This document shows, one piece after another, positions 1 through 11,951 of a stretch of DNA of 64,000 bases (the stretch's first letter is position 1; every line of letters begins with the position of its first letter). The notes below the pieces were generated by a model, which made no database searches, had not been told where the DNA came from, and saw only the letters and a program-made list of their open reading frames with translations. The position numbers and the translations under genes were made by a program. This DNA is from Eutreptiella sp. 'Long Island Sound 2002' (taxonomy: Eukaryota > Euglenozoa > Euglenophyceae > Eutreptiales > Eutreptiaceae), in the NCBI GenBank assembly GCA_964036045.1, contig OZ038388.1:29533759-29597758 (forward strand), read 5' to 3'.

Positions 1-1347
1 CACGGACCCGCAAGCCACGGAGACGCCAGCCCCCACCCCCCCCGAGGTAGTGGCAGTGATCCCCCCTCCTCCTGCCAGGAGCACAGCGCCCGGGAAGGAG
101 GCCGAAGCAGGGCTGGCCTCCACGCCCCGGCAGCCTGCTCCCGCAGGAACCCCGAGGGACAAGTAAACCCGCGCCTGCGCACACGGGCGACACACGGACC
201 GCGCCCAAAAACAGCAAGCGAGCAGGAACCGGAACGGTATGGGGGCCACACCCTCCATTACCAGAGGGACGTCCAGAACACCCACTTTGTTGCCTGCCCA
301 GGGAAGGCAGAGGGACGGACCGAGGCAAGGCGACCCCCAGCTCCACTGGCCCCCGAGCCGCACAGACCGGGGGAACGGCACACAGGCCGCCCCCCGCCAC
401 TCCAGCCCACCCCCAAGCGCGGAAACGCCCCGGACGCGCAGGCCCACTCCACGGGGGGCACACAGCCCCAAGCCAGGTAGGGGGGAAACGGGACCGGGCG
501 CCCCCCCCCCTAAAGAAGGGAACAAACAAAGAAAGAGGAAACAAAACAAACCAAATGGAGCACGGGACCGGGGCAGGAAGCGCGGAGGGGCATGGACCGA
601 GTGGAATGGCCCTACCAGCGCCCAGCACCAGGGCCGCGCGAAGTGCGCACGCCACACCAGCCGGGGGAGGGGGGGGGGGGCGCGGATGCCGCGGGAGCGC
701 GAGCGCACACGCACACAAAGGACACGCGCCGAAAACCAGAAGGGCAACCAGACCGAGCCCGCGGACCGCACAGACCGCATGGAATGGCGTACCAGCGAGC
801 GAGGGCAAGGGACACCCGGACGAGACCGCCCGCCACACACAGCGCGGGACACGCGGGGCGGGAAGGGGGAGACGGGGAGGACACGACATCAGGCACCGGC
901 CCGACCCCCCCGAACCGGACGCAAGCGCCGCGCACACACAAACTGGGCACTGCACCCGCGAAGGCAGTAGTAGCGCACCGCACCACGCACCAGCCCCAAG
1001 GCTAGGCAGCCTGCGCGCCAGCCCACGGGGGTCCGACTGGCGACAAGCCAGTAGCACGGGCCCGGCGGCGCCGGCGCCCCGGGCGACCAGACATCAGGGA
1101 GGCGACGTGATGGGTAAGCGCCTGCAGCTACGGCTGCTAAGCGATGCACTGACCGGTGAGTGGCGAAATGGGGAAGCCGGGGACCGAGCTCTGTGAACCA
1201 GGGGGACTCCGCCACCAGGCAGGACGTGTGTCATGAAGGGCCCCCCACTAAGTCCCGGTGGGGAGGATAATACCTGGCCCGACCAGGTGGCCCCCCGGGG
1301 CTGAAAGGCGTCTAGTACCCGCAAAATCAAACCTCAAACCTCAAACG
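1..1347 (+). mobile_element. 3' end of a G/C-rich non-LTR retrotransposon
   Basis: A very G/C-rich block that stops sharply where Ty3/gypsy integrase sequence begins. It opens with the end of a reading frame (stop at 164-166), followed by about 1.2 kb without convincing coding sequence and ends in a short tandem tail, AAACCTC repeated near 1327-1346. A coding 3' end, long 3' UTR and simple-repeat tail at a junction is the usual layout of a LINE inserted by target-primed reverse transcription; that reading is inference, since no RT is in the window. The phrase TGGAATGGC-TACCAGCG occurs twice (about 601 and 780), so the UTR has internal diverged repeats. Long frames on both strands here look like G/C-driven chance ORFs. 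Confidence 0.5.
2..166 (+). CDS. C-terminal fragment of an unknown Pro/Ala-rich protein
   Basis: Open from the window edge to a TAA at 164-166. The 54 residues are rich in Pro, Ala, Thr and Glu and end in GTPRDK. The 5' part lies outside the window. Its position ahead of a long untranslated stretch and a repeat tail suggests the last ORF of the LINE, but no domain is visible and composition alone could produce it. Confidence 0.3.
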   Translation, partial: TDPQATETPAPTPPEVVAVIPPPPARSTAPGKEAEAGLASTPRQPAPAGTPRDK

Positions 1348-3269
1348 CAGGACGGTTCATCAGGCGAGTGGTAGTGTCTCAGCTGCTTAGGTGCACACAG
1401 CAACTCCCCACCTAGATGGGGGCTGCACCTCACATGGATCCTGGATCCATCTATTTTTATAATACGATAAGGCCCAAAGTAGGGGTTGTGCAGACAGTTG
1501 CGGGGCCATGTGGGCAATCGCAAATGGTGTACCATCACAAGGTCCCCTACCTTGAAAGTTGCAGGACATCTTGTGCGGTTACTCCTAGTCAACTCACGTT
1601 CTGGAACGTGCTTCAGGTTAGCTCTAGCCAGGTTAGCCAGGTCCTGCCTATGCTCCGACCAGTCACCTACGCGGCGCTTGTAGTCCTCAGGAAAAGGGGT
1701 TTTAAAGAACCACGCAGGACGCCCCCCATGGAACAGTTCGTGGGGGGTATAGCCAGTTGAGGAACTCTCCTGAGAGTTCATGGTTAGGACAGCCCAGGGT
1801 AACAGACGTACTCAATCTTTGGTACGCTCCTGTTTCATCAGAATCCTCAGGTGCTGCTCCAACACATGGTTCTGTGTTTCGCACAGAGGGTTAGAAGTGT
1901 GAGTATAGGGCACAGGTGTGGTCACATGGAAGTTCAGGGCGTCCAATGCCCGCTTGTACCATCCGGTATCGCTCCGGATACATACATCCTCGTCCGAGTG
2001 CACCTCCTTAGGTGCCCCATAGTGTTCAACCCATTGTTCAACCAAAATTTTCACAGTCTGTTCCCCTGTGATCTTTTTGCTCCAGGGGAATGCACGGGTG
2101 AAACGGGCTAGGCCACAGGTGACAACCAAACAGCTGTCATAGCCATCGAACTTAGGCAGACCGTGGATGAAATCCACGTACAACAGAGAATTAGCACAGT
2201 AGGGGATAGGCAGACTGGAGACCAGTCCCCGGTCACGTGAGTCGCTCTGCTTGCTGGCATGACAACCACAGGAGACCACTATGGACTGCATACGAGAACG
2301 TAGATCAGCACAGGTTAGTGGGCCGTAGAAACGCCTCCTGAAAAAGTCAACAGACCTGTTGCACCCTGTGTGCCCTGAGCAGAGATGGGCCCATTGGAGG
2401 CAGCGATCAAGTCGTGCCTCAGGCACGACTCTATGATCCTCGTAGTACAGATATTGGTTACCTTTATACCAACGGTCGCCGTCTATCAGGCGTGCCTCTA
2501 GGCCATCACTGAGGGAGTTGAGTACACATTTGTACTCAGCATGTTATTCTTTCAGACTCCAGCCCTCCAGTACACCTGCAGTGCGCATGGATAGGTCCAG
2601 CTGGACGTCCATGCGCTGAAACGCCTTTTTGGCCAAAGCCTCAGAGCTCTCACCTAGGAGGGCGTCAAAGTTGTTACGAGATATATAGTCCGCCATCTCG
2701 TTCTTTATACCTTGGATATGATGGACAGTTAGGCTGAACTGACTGAGGTAGGTCCACCATTGTTTTAGTTTCGCTTTTTCAGGAAGAGGACCCTTCTGAA
2801 ACGTTTTCACTGGCTCTTGGTCACAGAGCCAGACAATAGGGTTAGTACCAAGTAGACGGGGGTGGGAAGAAAGCACGAGCATGCCAGCCAGGAGTTCCTG
2901 GTCGTAGGTACTGTAGTTGGATCGTGCTTGATTCCACTTCCAGTTCCAGTGACCAAGAGGTACCAGACGCCATTCATTGGCAGGGTAGTCATGCTTCAGG
3001 GTTCCATCGCGGTTCAGACCTGAAGTTTGAATCTGGCAGTGAGACAACTCAGCGGGGTTAAGCTCCTGCCACTGGTATAGGGTACCACCACCCCCTACAT
3101 CACAGGCATCTGTGAGGAGTATTATCTCGCCCTTAGGGCGGGGTACCCCCAGGCAGTTGGTAGAGGAAATTTTCTTCTTCAACTGCTCGAAAGAGGCATG
3201 TTCCTTGTCGGTCCATCGCCAAGGATTGGTCTTTTTTATAAGGTCAGGCAGGGGGTTGTAAAACTTCAC
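1341..3269 (-). pseudogene. Ty3/gypsy pol fragment: RNase H and integrase (G1)
   Basis: One reading frame interrupted by two stops: a TAA just after the RNase H (near 2541) and a TGA replacing a Trp codon near 1809. RNase H shows ILLTDACDVGGGG (catalytic Asp kept) and YSTYDQELLAG, then integrase with an HHCC-type finger (AHLCSGHTG and later CGC), a DDE core (YVDFIHG, VHSDEDV, NPLCETQN) and the C-terminal GPY/F-like region (NPYFGPYRII). The frame ends early at the LINE junction. Clearly related to the intact G2 copy at 26435-29728. Non-functional by stops and truncation. Confidence 0.9.
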
Positions 3270-3291
3270 CTACCTCACAGGGGGCTCCAGC
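1348..3291 (-). mobile_element. Ty3/gypsy G1, 3' half (RNase H and integrase)
   Basis: Second half of the degenerate Ty3/gypsy element whose first half lies at 16859-19330. The pieces join when the giant-LTR element at 3292-16858 is removed: RT ends with a CYRRHIHN motif at 16859 and the connection to RNase H resumes just left of 3292. About 20 nt beside the left junction have no counterpart in the intact relative G2. The 3' end is cut at about 1348 by the G/C-rich LINE, so the chromodomain seen in G2 is absent. Confidence 0.8.
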
Positions 3292-4443
3292 TGTTCCGGG
3301 GCTACTGTCCCCGGGTCGACCCTCTCCAAGCCCATGCGGCCTCCTCCCTTGCACGTAAGCGTAGCACAAGAAGAAGACCACTCACATCCACTCAAACTCA
3401 GTAAGCATCCATCGGGATTGCGAAATCAAAGCGATCCCTTTGAGGTCTAAACAACAAAGGAAAGAAAGCATGTACAAATGGTCATAGGAACATGTAAATC
3501 CTCCAAACAGTGTCCCAGTTAGGGTAAGGCGCAGTAATCAACATAAGTCACAAAGGAGGAGGCATCAAGGCAGGAGAGGGAGGGACAAAGGGAGCGCAGT
3601 CTCCCACGCAGCACATCCTGGGTAGCCTGATTCAGGATCCCCAAGGAGGAAGAACAAAACATGCAAAAACAACAAGACATGGGTAAGGCCCATTGGCTGT
3701 CAAAGGCTACCCTGGTGGGGGGGTTGTCACTCTCCACTCCCGGCACTACAGGACCCCAGAAGCGGGGGTCTACTGCCTACACACTCCCTCTCCATCCTCC
3801 CTGAATATCCAAACTGGAGTCACCTTGGGGCAGGCGACTGCCCCACCACACCATCGTAGGGGGGGGGGTGGTCCTGGGTGCCTATGAGACTTAGGCCCCA
3901 GAAATTCTGTGGAGAAGGGGGTAAAGTGGTATATCACCCATACCACCTCGGGATGCCACATCCCAAAAGGAAACAAGGGTGATTGGGGGTAGCCAGGACC
4001 TTCACCCTGACACACGTAGAGGGGCAGGACCCAACTTCACACGGGCTCTGAGACCTAGCATGAGAAGCAGGGCACAAAAACAGGCAAAACCAAAAATCAG
4101 AGGTTACCCCCTTCAACACACTCTCCCGCCAAGGCAAAGAGGATTCGAACGATTCCGTGTGGGCACATTCAAAGGGCATCAGTCCAACATTATGCCCACC
4201 ACATATCCGAGTCTGTCTCCCTGATACCGTGTCACTGTCACAAGTCTGGTAGGCTGCGCACTTTGGTGAAATTCCCCCAAGTGAAAAACAAGGGAGAAAA
4301 GAATGCAATTAACTCCTGCATAGGGTCAGTCTAAGGTCCCGGGAAGTGCATGCACAAAGGATCTGGGGAGGAGTTGATTGTCCTAAAAGGGTTGACCCTA
4401 CGTCTCCCTCAAGTTGGAGCACGGCAACAAACTCCAATACCCA

Positions 4444-4476
4444 CTTTTTGAGGTCATTTTTGGGGACCTCAAAAAG
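4444..4476. other. Perfect 12-bp inverted repeat in LTR
   Basis: CTTTTTGAGGTC and GACCTCAAAAAG flank a 9 nt spacer, giving a 12-bp stem. The right LTR copy at 14215-14247 keeps it with one mismatch. Stem-forming potential is seen directly; any role (RNA structure, termination, small RNA) is inference. Confidence 0.6.
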
Positions 4477-5822
4477 GGCTTATGCATACATTCCTGAGTC
4501 AGATTGGAAGTCAAAATTGAGATGACATATGGGTTCGGTCCGATCCCGTAAGGGTGGGCCATAACCGAAACTCCTCAAATACAGCCACAAGACACTGATG
4601 AGAGGCCATGGGTAAAATATTGGCCTCAATCAAGAAAGTGGCCTGACTTTTCCATGGCCAAGAAGTGACCTCATGAAATTTGGAATTTTCAAAAAAAATC
4701 CAGAGAAAATTCAAAACAGTGAACCTGTGTACCAGTAACCTTCCAACAAATGCTCACTACAAAGTAGAGAGCACCATTGAAACATAGGAAAAGACTCCAA
4801 GGTCCAACTCCTCATAGGTTCTTTACTGTATACCCGCCCAGTGACTACATGACAGGGTGGTTTTCAGGGTCCATAATGTACATCTCTGGGACCATGTAAA
4901 ACCACTATCCTATACACTTGGCAGACTTGGTTCCAATGGATTGAGTAAGTAAGAGAACATACCAAAACACGTTCAAATACCCAAAGTAGAAACATTGGGG
5001 AGGTCTAGGGTCAATGAACAAGGAGATTTGGCCCAAAGACCCAAATGAACCAAGTGAATGAAGTGAACACACAAAATGTGAAATCTCCAAAACGTTTTGT
5101 AGATTGCAATGGTGTGATAAGCCCAAAGTGAGTTATAACCAAGTAAAGTCATGCACGTGAAGCGGAAAGCATGTTCTTTCATTGCAATCAACAGGTGGGT
5201 TCGAACTCAACATGTACATGAAGATATGAGTTCGAAAAGACAGCCCATAACTGAGTAAACTTTCGCAATGTGCTCATGACCGAATTTACTATAAGCAGAA
5301 ATAGGCCAGAATGGCAGACAGAAAATTGCTCGTAGCGTAAACACAAAAATCGACGACGACCCATAGTGACCATATAGAAATAGTAAGGACCATGGAGACC
5401 ACGAATGATCAAGGATTGGACCAAAAACTCAATAGTAGTGGATCTCCATGGTCAGCACAAGTGAACACATGAAAAATATATAATTCAAGACACAATCACT
5501 AAAATTCATGTGTAGCCCTCTGTACAATGATTCACGGCTGAGCAAAGTGCATTGTCAAAAGTGAACACATGCCACAACAGGCAAAAACAACACTTAGACT
5601 CAAACTCGATGCGAGCTTGGAGATCCAAGCTCGAAAAGTAGGCCCATGAAAGGACAAAAATGAGTGATTTTTGGCTTCAAATTAATTAGCCAAAATGTGC
5701 TCAGAAAAGTTTAAAACTTCGAACCAAAAGCTGTCAAAAGCATCGAAACGCAACCAAAACTCAAACATATATTGTTTGTACTCACCAAGTACGAACAAAA
5801 TAAGCTCTTACTTATTTTCCGT

Positions 5823-5851
5823 CGCCACTATATCTTGGAGATATAGTGGCG
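5823..5851. other. Perfect 13-bp inverted repeat in LTR
   Basis: CGCCACTATATCT and its exact reverse complement flank TGG. Present unchanged at 15595-15623 in the other LTR. It is followed by a shorter GAGCAC...GTGCTC inverted repeat. Confidence 0.6.
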
Positions 5852-7087
5852 AACTTTGAGCACATGAAAACAAAGTGCTCAAAATCTCGGAACAAAACTT
5901 GACGCCGAAAATCGCCATTAGCTCAAACGAGCTCAAATCAAGGTGATTCTGAAACTAGAGAGTCGTCGGTACGACGCCAAAAAACAATGACGAGAACCAT
6001 CGACAATGACGCCACACACTGACTCGAAAAAGTGACTACATGAACACAACAAAAATGCACTATTTATGAATGAAAGTGGGTCACACCATGGAGTGTGGTG
6101 ACCCACCACCACAATGACTCGTGATTGCAAAGGGAAGGGAAGGCAAACCAAAGTGTTTCCCAATGTTGGCTTCACCCTGGAGTCAATGAAATCCACTTGA
6201 CCTTGGAACTCACCATGGTCACCAAACCACAACCAAAACTCAATTCAATCCTAACAATTTAGTCATATCTCCAAACTGACTTGCTACTCGCACAAACAAA
6301 TAACATACCATTGTAGAGGAGAGTCATGCCATTCCATTGCATCCCTTCTCAAAAGAAATGGATGGAAAATGTCAATTTACGGTTAGGCAGAAGTGAGCAC
6401 ATGAAATGCGTAAGATGTGCTTGCCATGCCTAATCTAACAATGGGGGGTAAAAGAAAAAGGCACTGTAAGGTGCCGGCACTGATGCCTGAGCTATCCCTA
6501 TACTTTAAATGGCTGGGCACCATGATGTTAAGGGGTTTTTGAAAATAGTGGCACCGGAACCTGAACTTTTAATTCCTTATCATAAACTAAGTATTGACTA
6601 TTACAACCGTGCAGTCAGAATTAATTCAGCTCAACAGGATGAAGTTGGCGTAAAGGCCAGTTCATGGTCTCGCAATTTGGGTCGCCACATCCCAACTGGC
6701 AGTTCGCCCGCAAATTGGCGCGACGCCGGTTCACCACCAGGCCGCCGCCAATATCTAACTTTTGTACCTATGCGAATTTAAGGCAAATTTGCATAGGTAT
6801 CAACAGGGCAATGAATTCCCTAATGACTGGTACAAAAGCGGTGGAAAAAGACGCCGAGTACCATGATATCTCTCTTGCAGGCTCAAGTCAAAAGTACAAT
6901 GAAAGGCAAGGTTAAGGGGGGATGAAGGCTAATGATATCCCTTATCAAATCCCATAGTGTGGGCCTTTAATAGGCTACAAAAAGGGATGACGGGGGTCAG
7001 CACAAGGAGGAGTATGTGTCCCGATAAACAAGGGATCAGGCTCCACAGGGGGGACTGGGGGGCGCCGGGCATGATGGAAACCAAACA

Positions 7088-7098
7088 CTCCCCTCCCT
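7088..7098 (-). promoter_or_regulatory. Polypurine tract of the giant-LTR element
   Basis: Read on -, AGGGAGGGGAG abuts the first base of the 3' LTR (TGTTTGG). A purine run directly upstream of the 3' LTR is the plus-strand primer site of LTR elements and sets the element's orientation. Confidence 0.75.
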
Positions 7099-7217
7099 AG
7101 CTCAACGACACCGTTGAAGCGGAAAAAACAAAGGTGGTGACGTCATGACCCGGAACCAGGAAAAAGAAGGGATGGGATGGGTGGGTGTAAAGCTTCACCT
7201 ACGGCTCGAATCGTTTT

Positions 7218-7230
7218 ACACTCCCCTCCC
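7218..7230 (-). other. Second polypurine-like tract
   Basis: The 13 nt ACACTCCCCTCCC that spans the polypurine tract/LTR border (7085-7097) occurs again here, about 130 bp inside the element. It may be a duplicated or central polypurine tract, or a decayed LTR edge. Confidence 0.4.
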
Positions 7231-10200
7231 CAGCCCAGCACTCGTGCTGGCGAAAAGTGACACAGAAAAGCGATTTTAGCCGTGTGGTGTCTCTCTGCCC
7301 ATCAGTGCTTCTGTTTGGCTGAACTATCAGGTTAGCACAACAACCTACTGCGGATCTACACATTCAAATGAAAAGCAAACAACACAGAAAGTCAATCAGT
7401 TAAAACTCAAGGTATGCTGTGACAGGAGGAAATGGTTCAGGTATGCCATCATTATCCTCCGTCCAGCACCTATCCAGATTGAAGACTGAATGTTCTATCA
7501 AGACAATGGCTGCCCACTTCCATTAAGGAAGGGCCCATGTGCCAACAGTGGTCGAAAAAATAGAACCAGATGACAGTCCATTCAGTGGGCTGGGACCCAT
7601 ACCTTCAGTGGGCGTTAGATCCCATCAACCCCAGCAATGCAGAGAAGAACAATGTAAAGATTGCTACTGATCATCCAGGATCAGTCAGGATTCAGGGTAG
7701 AGGTACTGCAGAGGCTATGCCAGCGCCTGCAGTGCCTGGATTCAGTCAGGCCATATGCAGCATACATATATCAGTCAGAATACTCAGCATACATTACTTC
7801 AGTTTCACTCAGGGACACCAAAAGTTCCTGGACTCATACCACAAGCAGTGCTGTTTACGGCCACAGCCTCCACAAGAGCTTACATTAGGGGGAAGCCTTG
7901 AGGTGCCCCCTTAGCCGTGGCGGCTCTGTGGACTATCAAAGGAAGTTGCTGCGACTTTTTATGCACCTCAGACTGGTCCAGTGTCAACCCCCTGCAGCTG
8001 CCAGATTTCTGGACGATACCTGGGTTCACATGGCCATTTCCCCTCGTGGCCCCATCCCTGGTTACCCAGCCATGGGATTGTACAAGAACTGACCCGACTT
8101 GGTCATCAGTGGATCTTCTGGACCGGTCTCACTCAAAGACATTGAACTGCTGCAGTGCAGAGCAGACTCTTGACAGCCTCTGGGTGTTGGTGCTGCACCA
8201 GAGGGCTAGAAGCGTCCTCTTAACAGCCCATGTGTCGGGGGTGTCCACAGCCCCAGTGGCTGCAAGCTACGCACTGTACTGGGGTCTGGACTCCACTCCG
8301 ACACCAAATGTGCTGCCTAAGTACACGTGTACGGTGGATGCTCCGCATATGGGGGCCTGCACTTGACTGCACTACCCAGCGGGTCCCACTGTTTGCAGTC
8401 CAACAACCTGTTTCTTCTTTGATTGGCCCTTTTAGTTATGTTTGGGTGTTGGCGACCCCGAACAAGGGTACTGCTGCAGTTTGGGAGCCAATTTCAGGCA
8501 CACATAGGCTGGACACTACCCTGTGATGCTGCTAGTCTGGGGCCTATCTGCCCAAGTTGGTGGCCTGGGCGTGTCAGCTCCATACGGACAGCAAATATGA
8601 CTGTATATGTATCGGTAGGAAATGGGTTGAGTGCCCATCTCCTGTGGTAGGGGAGGAGAGATTAGTGTAGGCGTATGGACCCAGGATATGGAGGTCGTAC
8701 CGCCTCAAGTCCAACCCTGATGGTCTGATGGACTACTTTGGCTTAACGGCTCCCCTTGGATCCTGAAATACATCCTGATGAATGTATTTACTATGGGTGT
8801 ACCAACCTCTGCCTGCAGGACAGGGGGTACAGAAGATTGTGACATACATATGCACATATAAGGGAAAAAAGAAGACCTACACATTGCCCAGAGCCCCGGA
8901 GACTTGCAACTGGGCGGTCTGGTTCCGAGATCGCCAGAGACTTGCAACTGGGCGGTCTGGTTTGGTACTGTAGGTAGGCAGCGCCCACAGTGAGATGGCA
9001 GGACACTTCAGATCACAGTCAACACATCACTACTACACCCGAAAGCAGGACACACTTGGCTCAGGCAGGCAGGTAGACATGAGCCGTCCACATACGACCT
9101 ACACTTGGGGGCGCTGTAAGAAGACTACCCCAGACCGGGGACTCCCCTCAGGTTGACTTGGGGTTCCCACTGCGTGCAGGTCCTCCAGACCCTCGCAGGG
9201 TAACCAGAAGGCTGTGGTGGCTCTCTTTGACGATGAGTGAGTGCATCCATAAGGTAGATTGTCTGTCTGACCGGGAAGAATAGACCTTGCTGGATCTGGT
9301 GGGCCCCCACTGGTGGACATTGTTCACCCCCTGCTGCCCAGCACACTCCTCACACGCACTCCACTAACCAACTCACACATTCCGTGGTGTTCCAGCGGAC
9401 TGATGGGGCGTTTCGCCGTGGTCTCCTAAGAGGTCCCGGTTGGGGCTAAGCTGGACGGCAGGACATCGTCCTGAGGGTCCCTAAGGTCCATGACACTGAC
9501 GTTCATGGCACCACGCTCATGCGCTCATCACCCGAGCAAGACTCGAAATCCTGCTCATGGACAGCAAATCCTGGCACAGGCCGCGATCATCTTGGTCAAG
9601 TCCCCAGAGACTTCCAACTGGGCGGCAGGAACTTGATCGGACGGGTCCGGCTGGATAGGCAAGGGGAAAGGAAAAAGGAAGGAGTGGATGTTGTCAAACA
9701 TTGCCTCCTTGGTCCGGTCACAGTCCAACAAAGCCGCCAGGACCCGTACGCTGCAGCGACAGGGCTCACCGGTCGTTGGCACTTCAGGCTTTTCTGGCTG
9801 TGCAGACTGGGGTGCCTTCACCTGATAGCATAATCCAGCCAAGAGGGACGTCACAATGCATAGGGCGTCCACGAGCTGTGGGTCGCCCTTTGCTGGCATC
9901 GAAGCAGGGGGGGTATCTTATTCAATCGACCCTCTGGAACTCTTTTTTTGCACTATGCATCCCCTCAATCCCTGGGGTGCTAGGGGTCCCTCTGGAACTC
10001 TGTCAAATCCCAGCCTGGCTATACTCCGGGACGGGGCGAGCAGGACTGATATGCTGTTAGCATAGCCCCATTCATTGGATGGGGCATCTGGGTTACTGCT
10101 CTCAGGGGTAGTCCCAGTCAGTCTTTGGACCTCATTCAGTCCTTCGCTCAAGCCCTGTTCAGATGTGAATCCTGCTGGAGTCAATGGCAGCAAACTGCTC

Positions 10201-11951
10201 AGCATTTCTCGACAAATGGGCGTGGCATCAGGACCACTTTCACAGTGGGTCCCTGCCAGTTGTTGAGAAACCTGTAGGGGGCTCTCCATTCTGTCCTTCC
10301 CTTCTGATTGTGTGTTCACAGATGTGTGTGTGGGATTGACGTCCAACCTTCGGGGTAGCCACCAGCTTGTCGCTGGGCATCCCTGACTCAGACCCAATAA
10401 GGAGCGGAAAGTGTAGGTCTTGAGTGGGTTGGCATGTCATGACATCCTGAAAGCCAGGGGTCTCGCCAGAGTACCCCTTACCTTCTCATCCATGCCATCT
10501 CATGCCCAATCAGTAGGTCCATAGCACTTCGTCCATGGCACCCTGGGCATATTGTACCCAATCAGCTGGGCTAAGGCATAGGGTCCATGACCCGAGACCC
10601 CAGATCCAGCCATACCTCAGGGTAACGTCCCTCCGGTGTCCCAACACCGCCTCACTTATGGAGGGCTGGCACCCCGAAGGGTCCAACCCCCTGGCGCTGC
10701 CTGCATGCGGGGTATATCCCGCCGTACCCACCTGTATTCCTCCGGCGCGACTCAGTGGTCGCTGCCCGGGTACTGTCCTTGCGGGGGGTCCAAAATTGGC
10801 ATAAAAAAAAACCTGAAAAACTGGTTCCCTCGCTGGGCGCCCCATGCTCTGCGTTCCTCAGGGTCACTCACCCACTGTCCTTCAGGATTTTGGTGGGGTT
10901 GCCCTGGTGGAGGCCTTCCCCCTCCATTTGTGGCCACTCCCCTCCCCAACGGTTTCTAGTGCTTCGCGCCACTCCAACCCCTCCTTGGCACTGTGCCTTG
11001 CCGTGGTGCTCACGGTTTACCTGGTTCCTTCGTTTCTGGTTGCCCCACTTGCGCAGATATGCGCTCGGGTCGCCCTTAGCCCACTACTCCCATCATCGGC
11101 CACATCCTGTGCAGCCTCCGGGCTGGGAAGTGCCATGTGGATACCCAGACAGCACCCGGCTCAGTCTGACAGTAATGTCCCACTGGTGATAGGACGTGGG
11201 GCTCCCTTCCACTCTGTGACCTGGCACTCCCATGGCACCATAGTTGGCACATGCGCTGGGGGAGGGTCCCCACAGGGGTAGGGCGTCCTGGTCTACTCCT
11301 CACTACTGCAGGTCCATGGCACTCAGTCCATGGCACCAATGAGGCATGGAAAAATGAGGTACAGGTCCCATACCAACCTGGGTGTTCGCCTGCGGCACTT
11401 AACCTTCAAGGGGGGGCAGGTTGTGATGCTGAAACTGGTAACCTATCAGGAAGACGAACTGCCCCAGTCGCGGTCCACCCCTAAAGGGCATTTCTCTCCA
11501 ACCGCCGACTGAGAAAGGAAGTGAAAGAAACTGGACACAGGCCGATTGCAACGGCTCACGCCCCACATCAGCACAGCTGCAGATTTTCTGGGGCCCTGGC
11601 CATCATAGGCTGACATACCCCTAGAGACACTCAGAATCGGCCATTGCACTGATTCCTATGTACAACAGTGGCATAGACCGGTTGCGACGGCTCGAGCCCA
11701 ACATGGATCAATCCTGCTGACAAACACAAAAAGTAACACCCTGCAGGTCTGCTGGTTTCTGCTCCAGTCTGGTGGATCCCCTTTACCCACAGGGACCCCT
11801 ATAAACATCCACACTGGGCTGAAAACCAGAAACCAGATCTCCGTGTAACTTGATGCTTGTCTTGGCAGGCTAGTGCCTGTCCCCGTAGGTCATCCGGTTG
11901 CACCTGAGTGCAACCGCAGGCACGCCGCCCGCATGGTGGATCCCAAGGGCT
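7231..11951. other. Interior of giant-LTR element, no coding signal
   Basis: About 4.7 kb between the polypurine tract and the gag-like remnant. I see no RT, integrase, capsid or host-gene motif in any frame; frames are short and overlap on both strands. It holds short diverged repeats: a 38-bp period repeat at 8900-8962 with a third partial copy near 9605, and a motif around CCGATTGCAACGGCTC near 11540 recurring near 11675 in altered form. Confidence 0.5.
8900..8962. repeat. Short tandem duplication, 38-bp period
   Basis: The 25 nt unit beginning AGACTTGCAACTGGGCGG occurs at 8900-8924 and 8938-8962; a variant, GAGACTTCCAACTGGGCGG, is at about 9607. Confidence 0.7.

Larger units (their letters stand above)
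3292..7087 (-). repeat. 3' LTR of the giant-LTR element
   Basis: 3796 bp, A/T-richer than the interior and without convincing coding sequence. Pairs with 13063-16858. It contains two conserved perfect or near-perfect inverted repeats (4444-4476 and 5823-5851). Small frames such as one near 4905-5126 recur in both LTRs because the LTRs are near-identical, not because they show coding constraint. Confidence 0.9.

Noticed and set aside
239-1330. Overlapping long frames on both strands in the first 1.3 kb
   Set aside because: Extreme G/C content removes stop codons; the peptides are Arg/Pro/Gly mixtures with frames open on both strands and no motif.
4905-5424. Frames of 70-80 codons repeated in both giant LTRs
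   Set aside because: Repetition is explained by LTR identity; indels between copies shift them and no motif is present.
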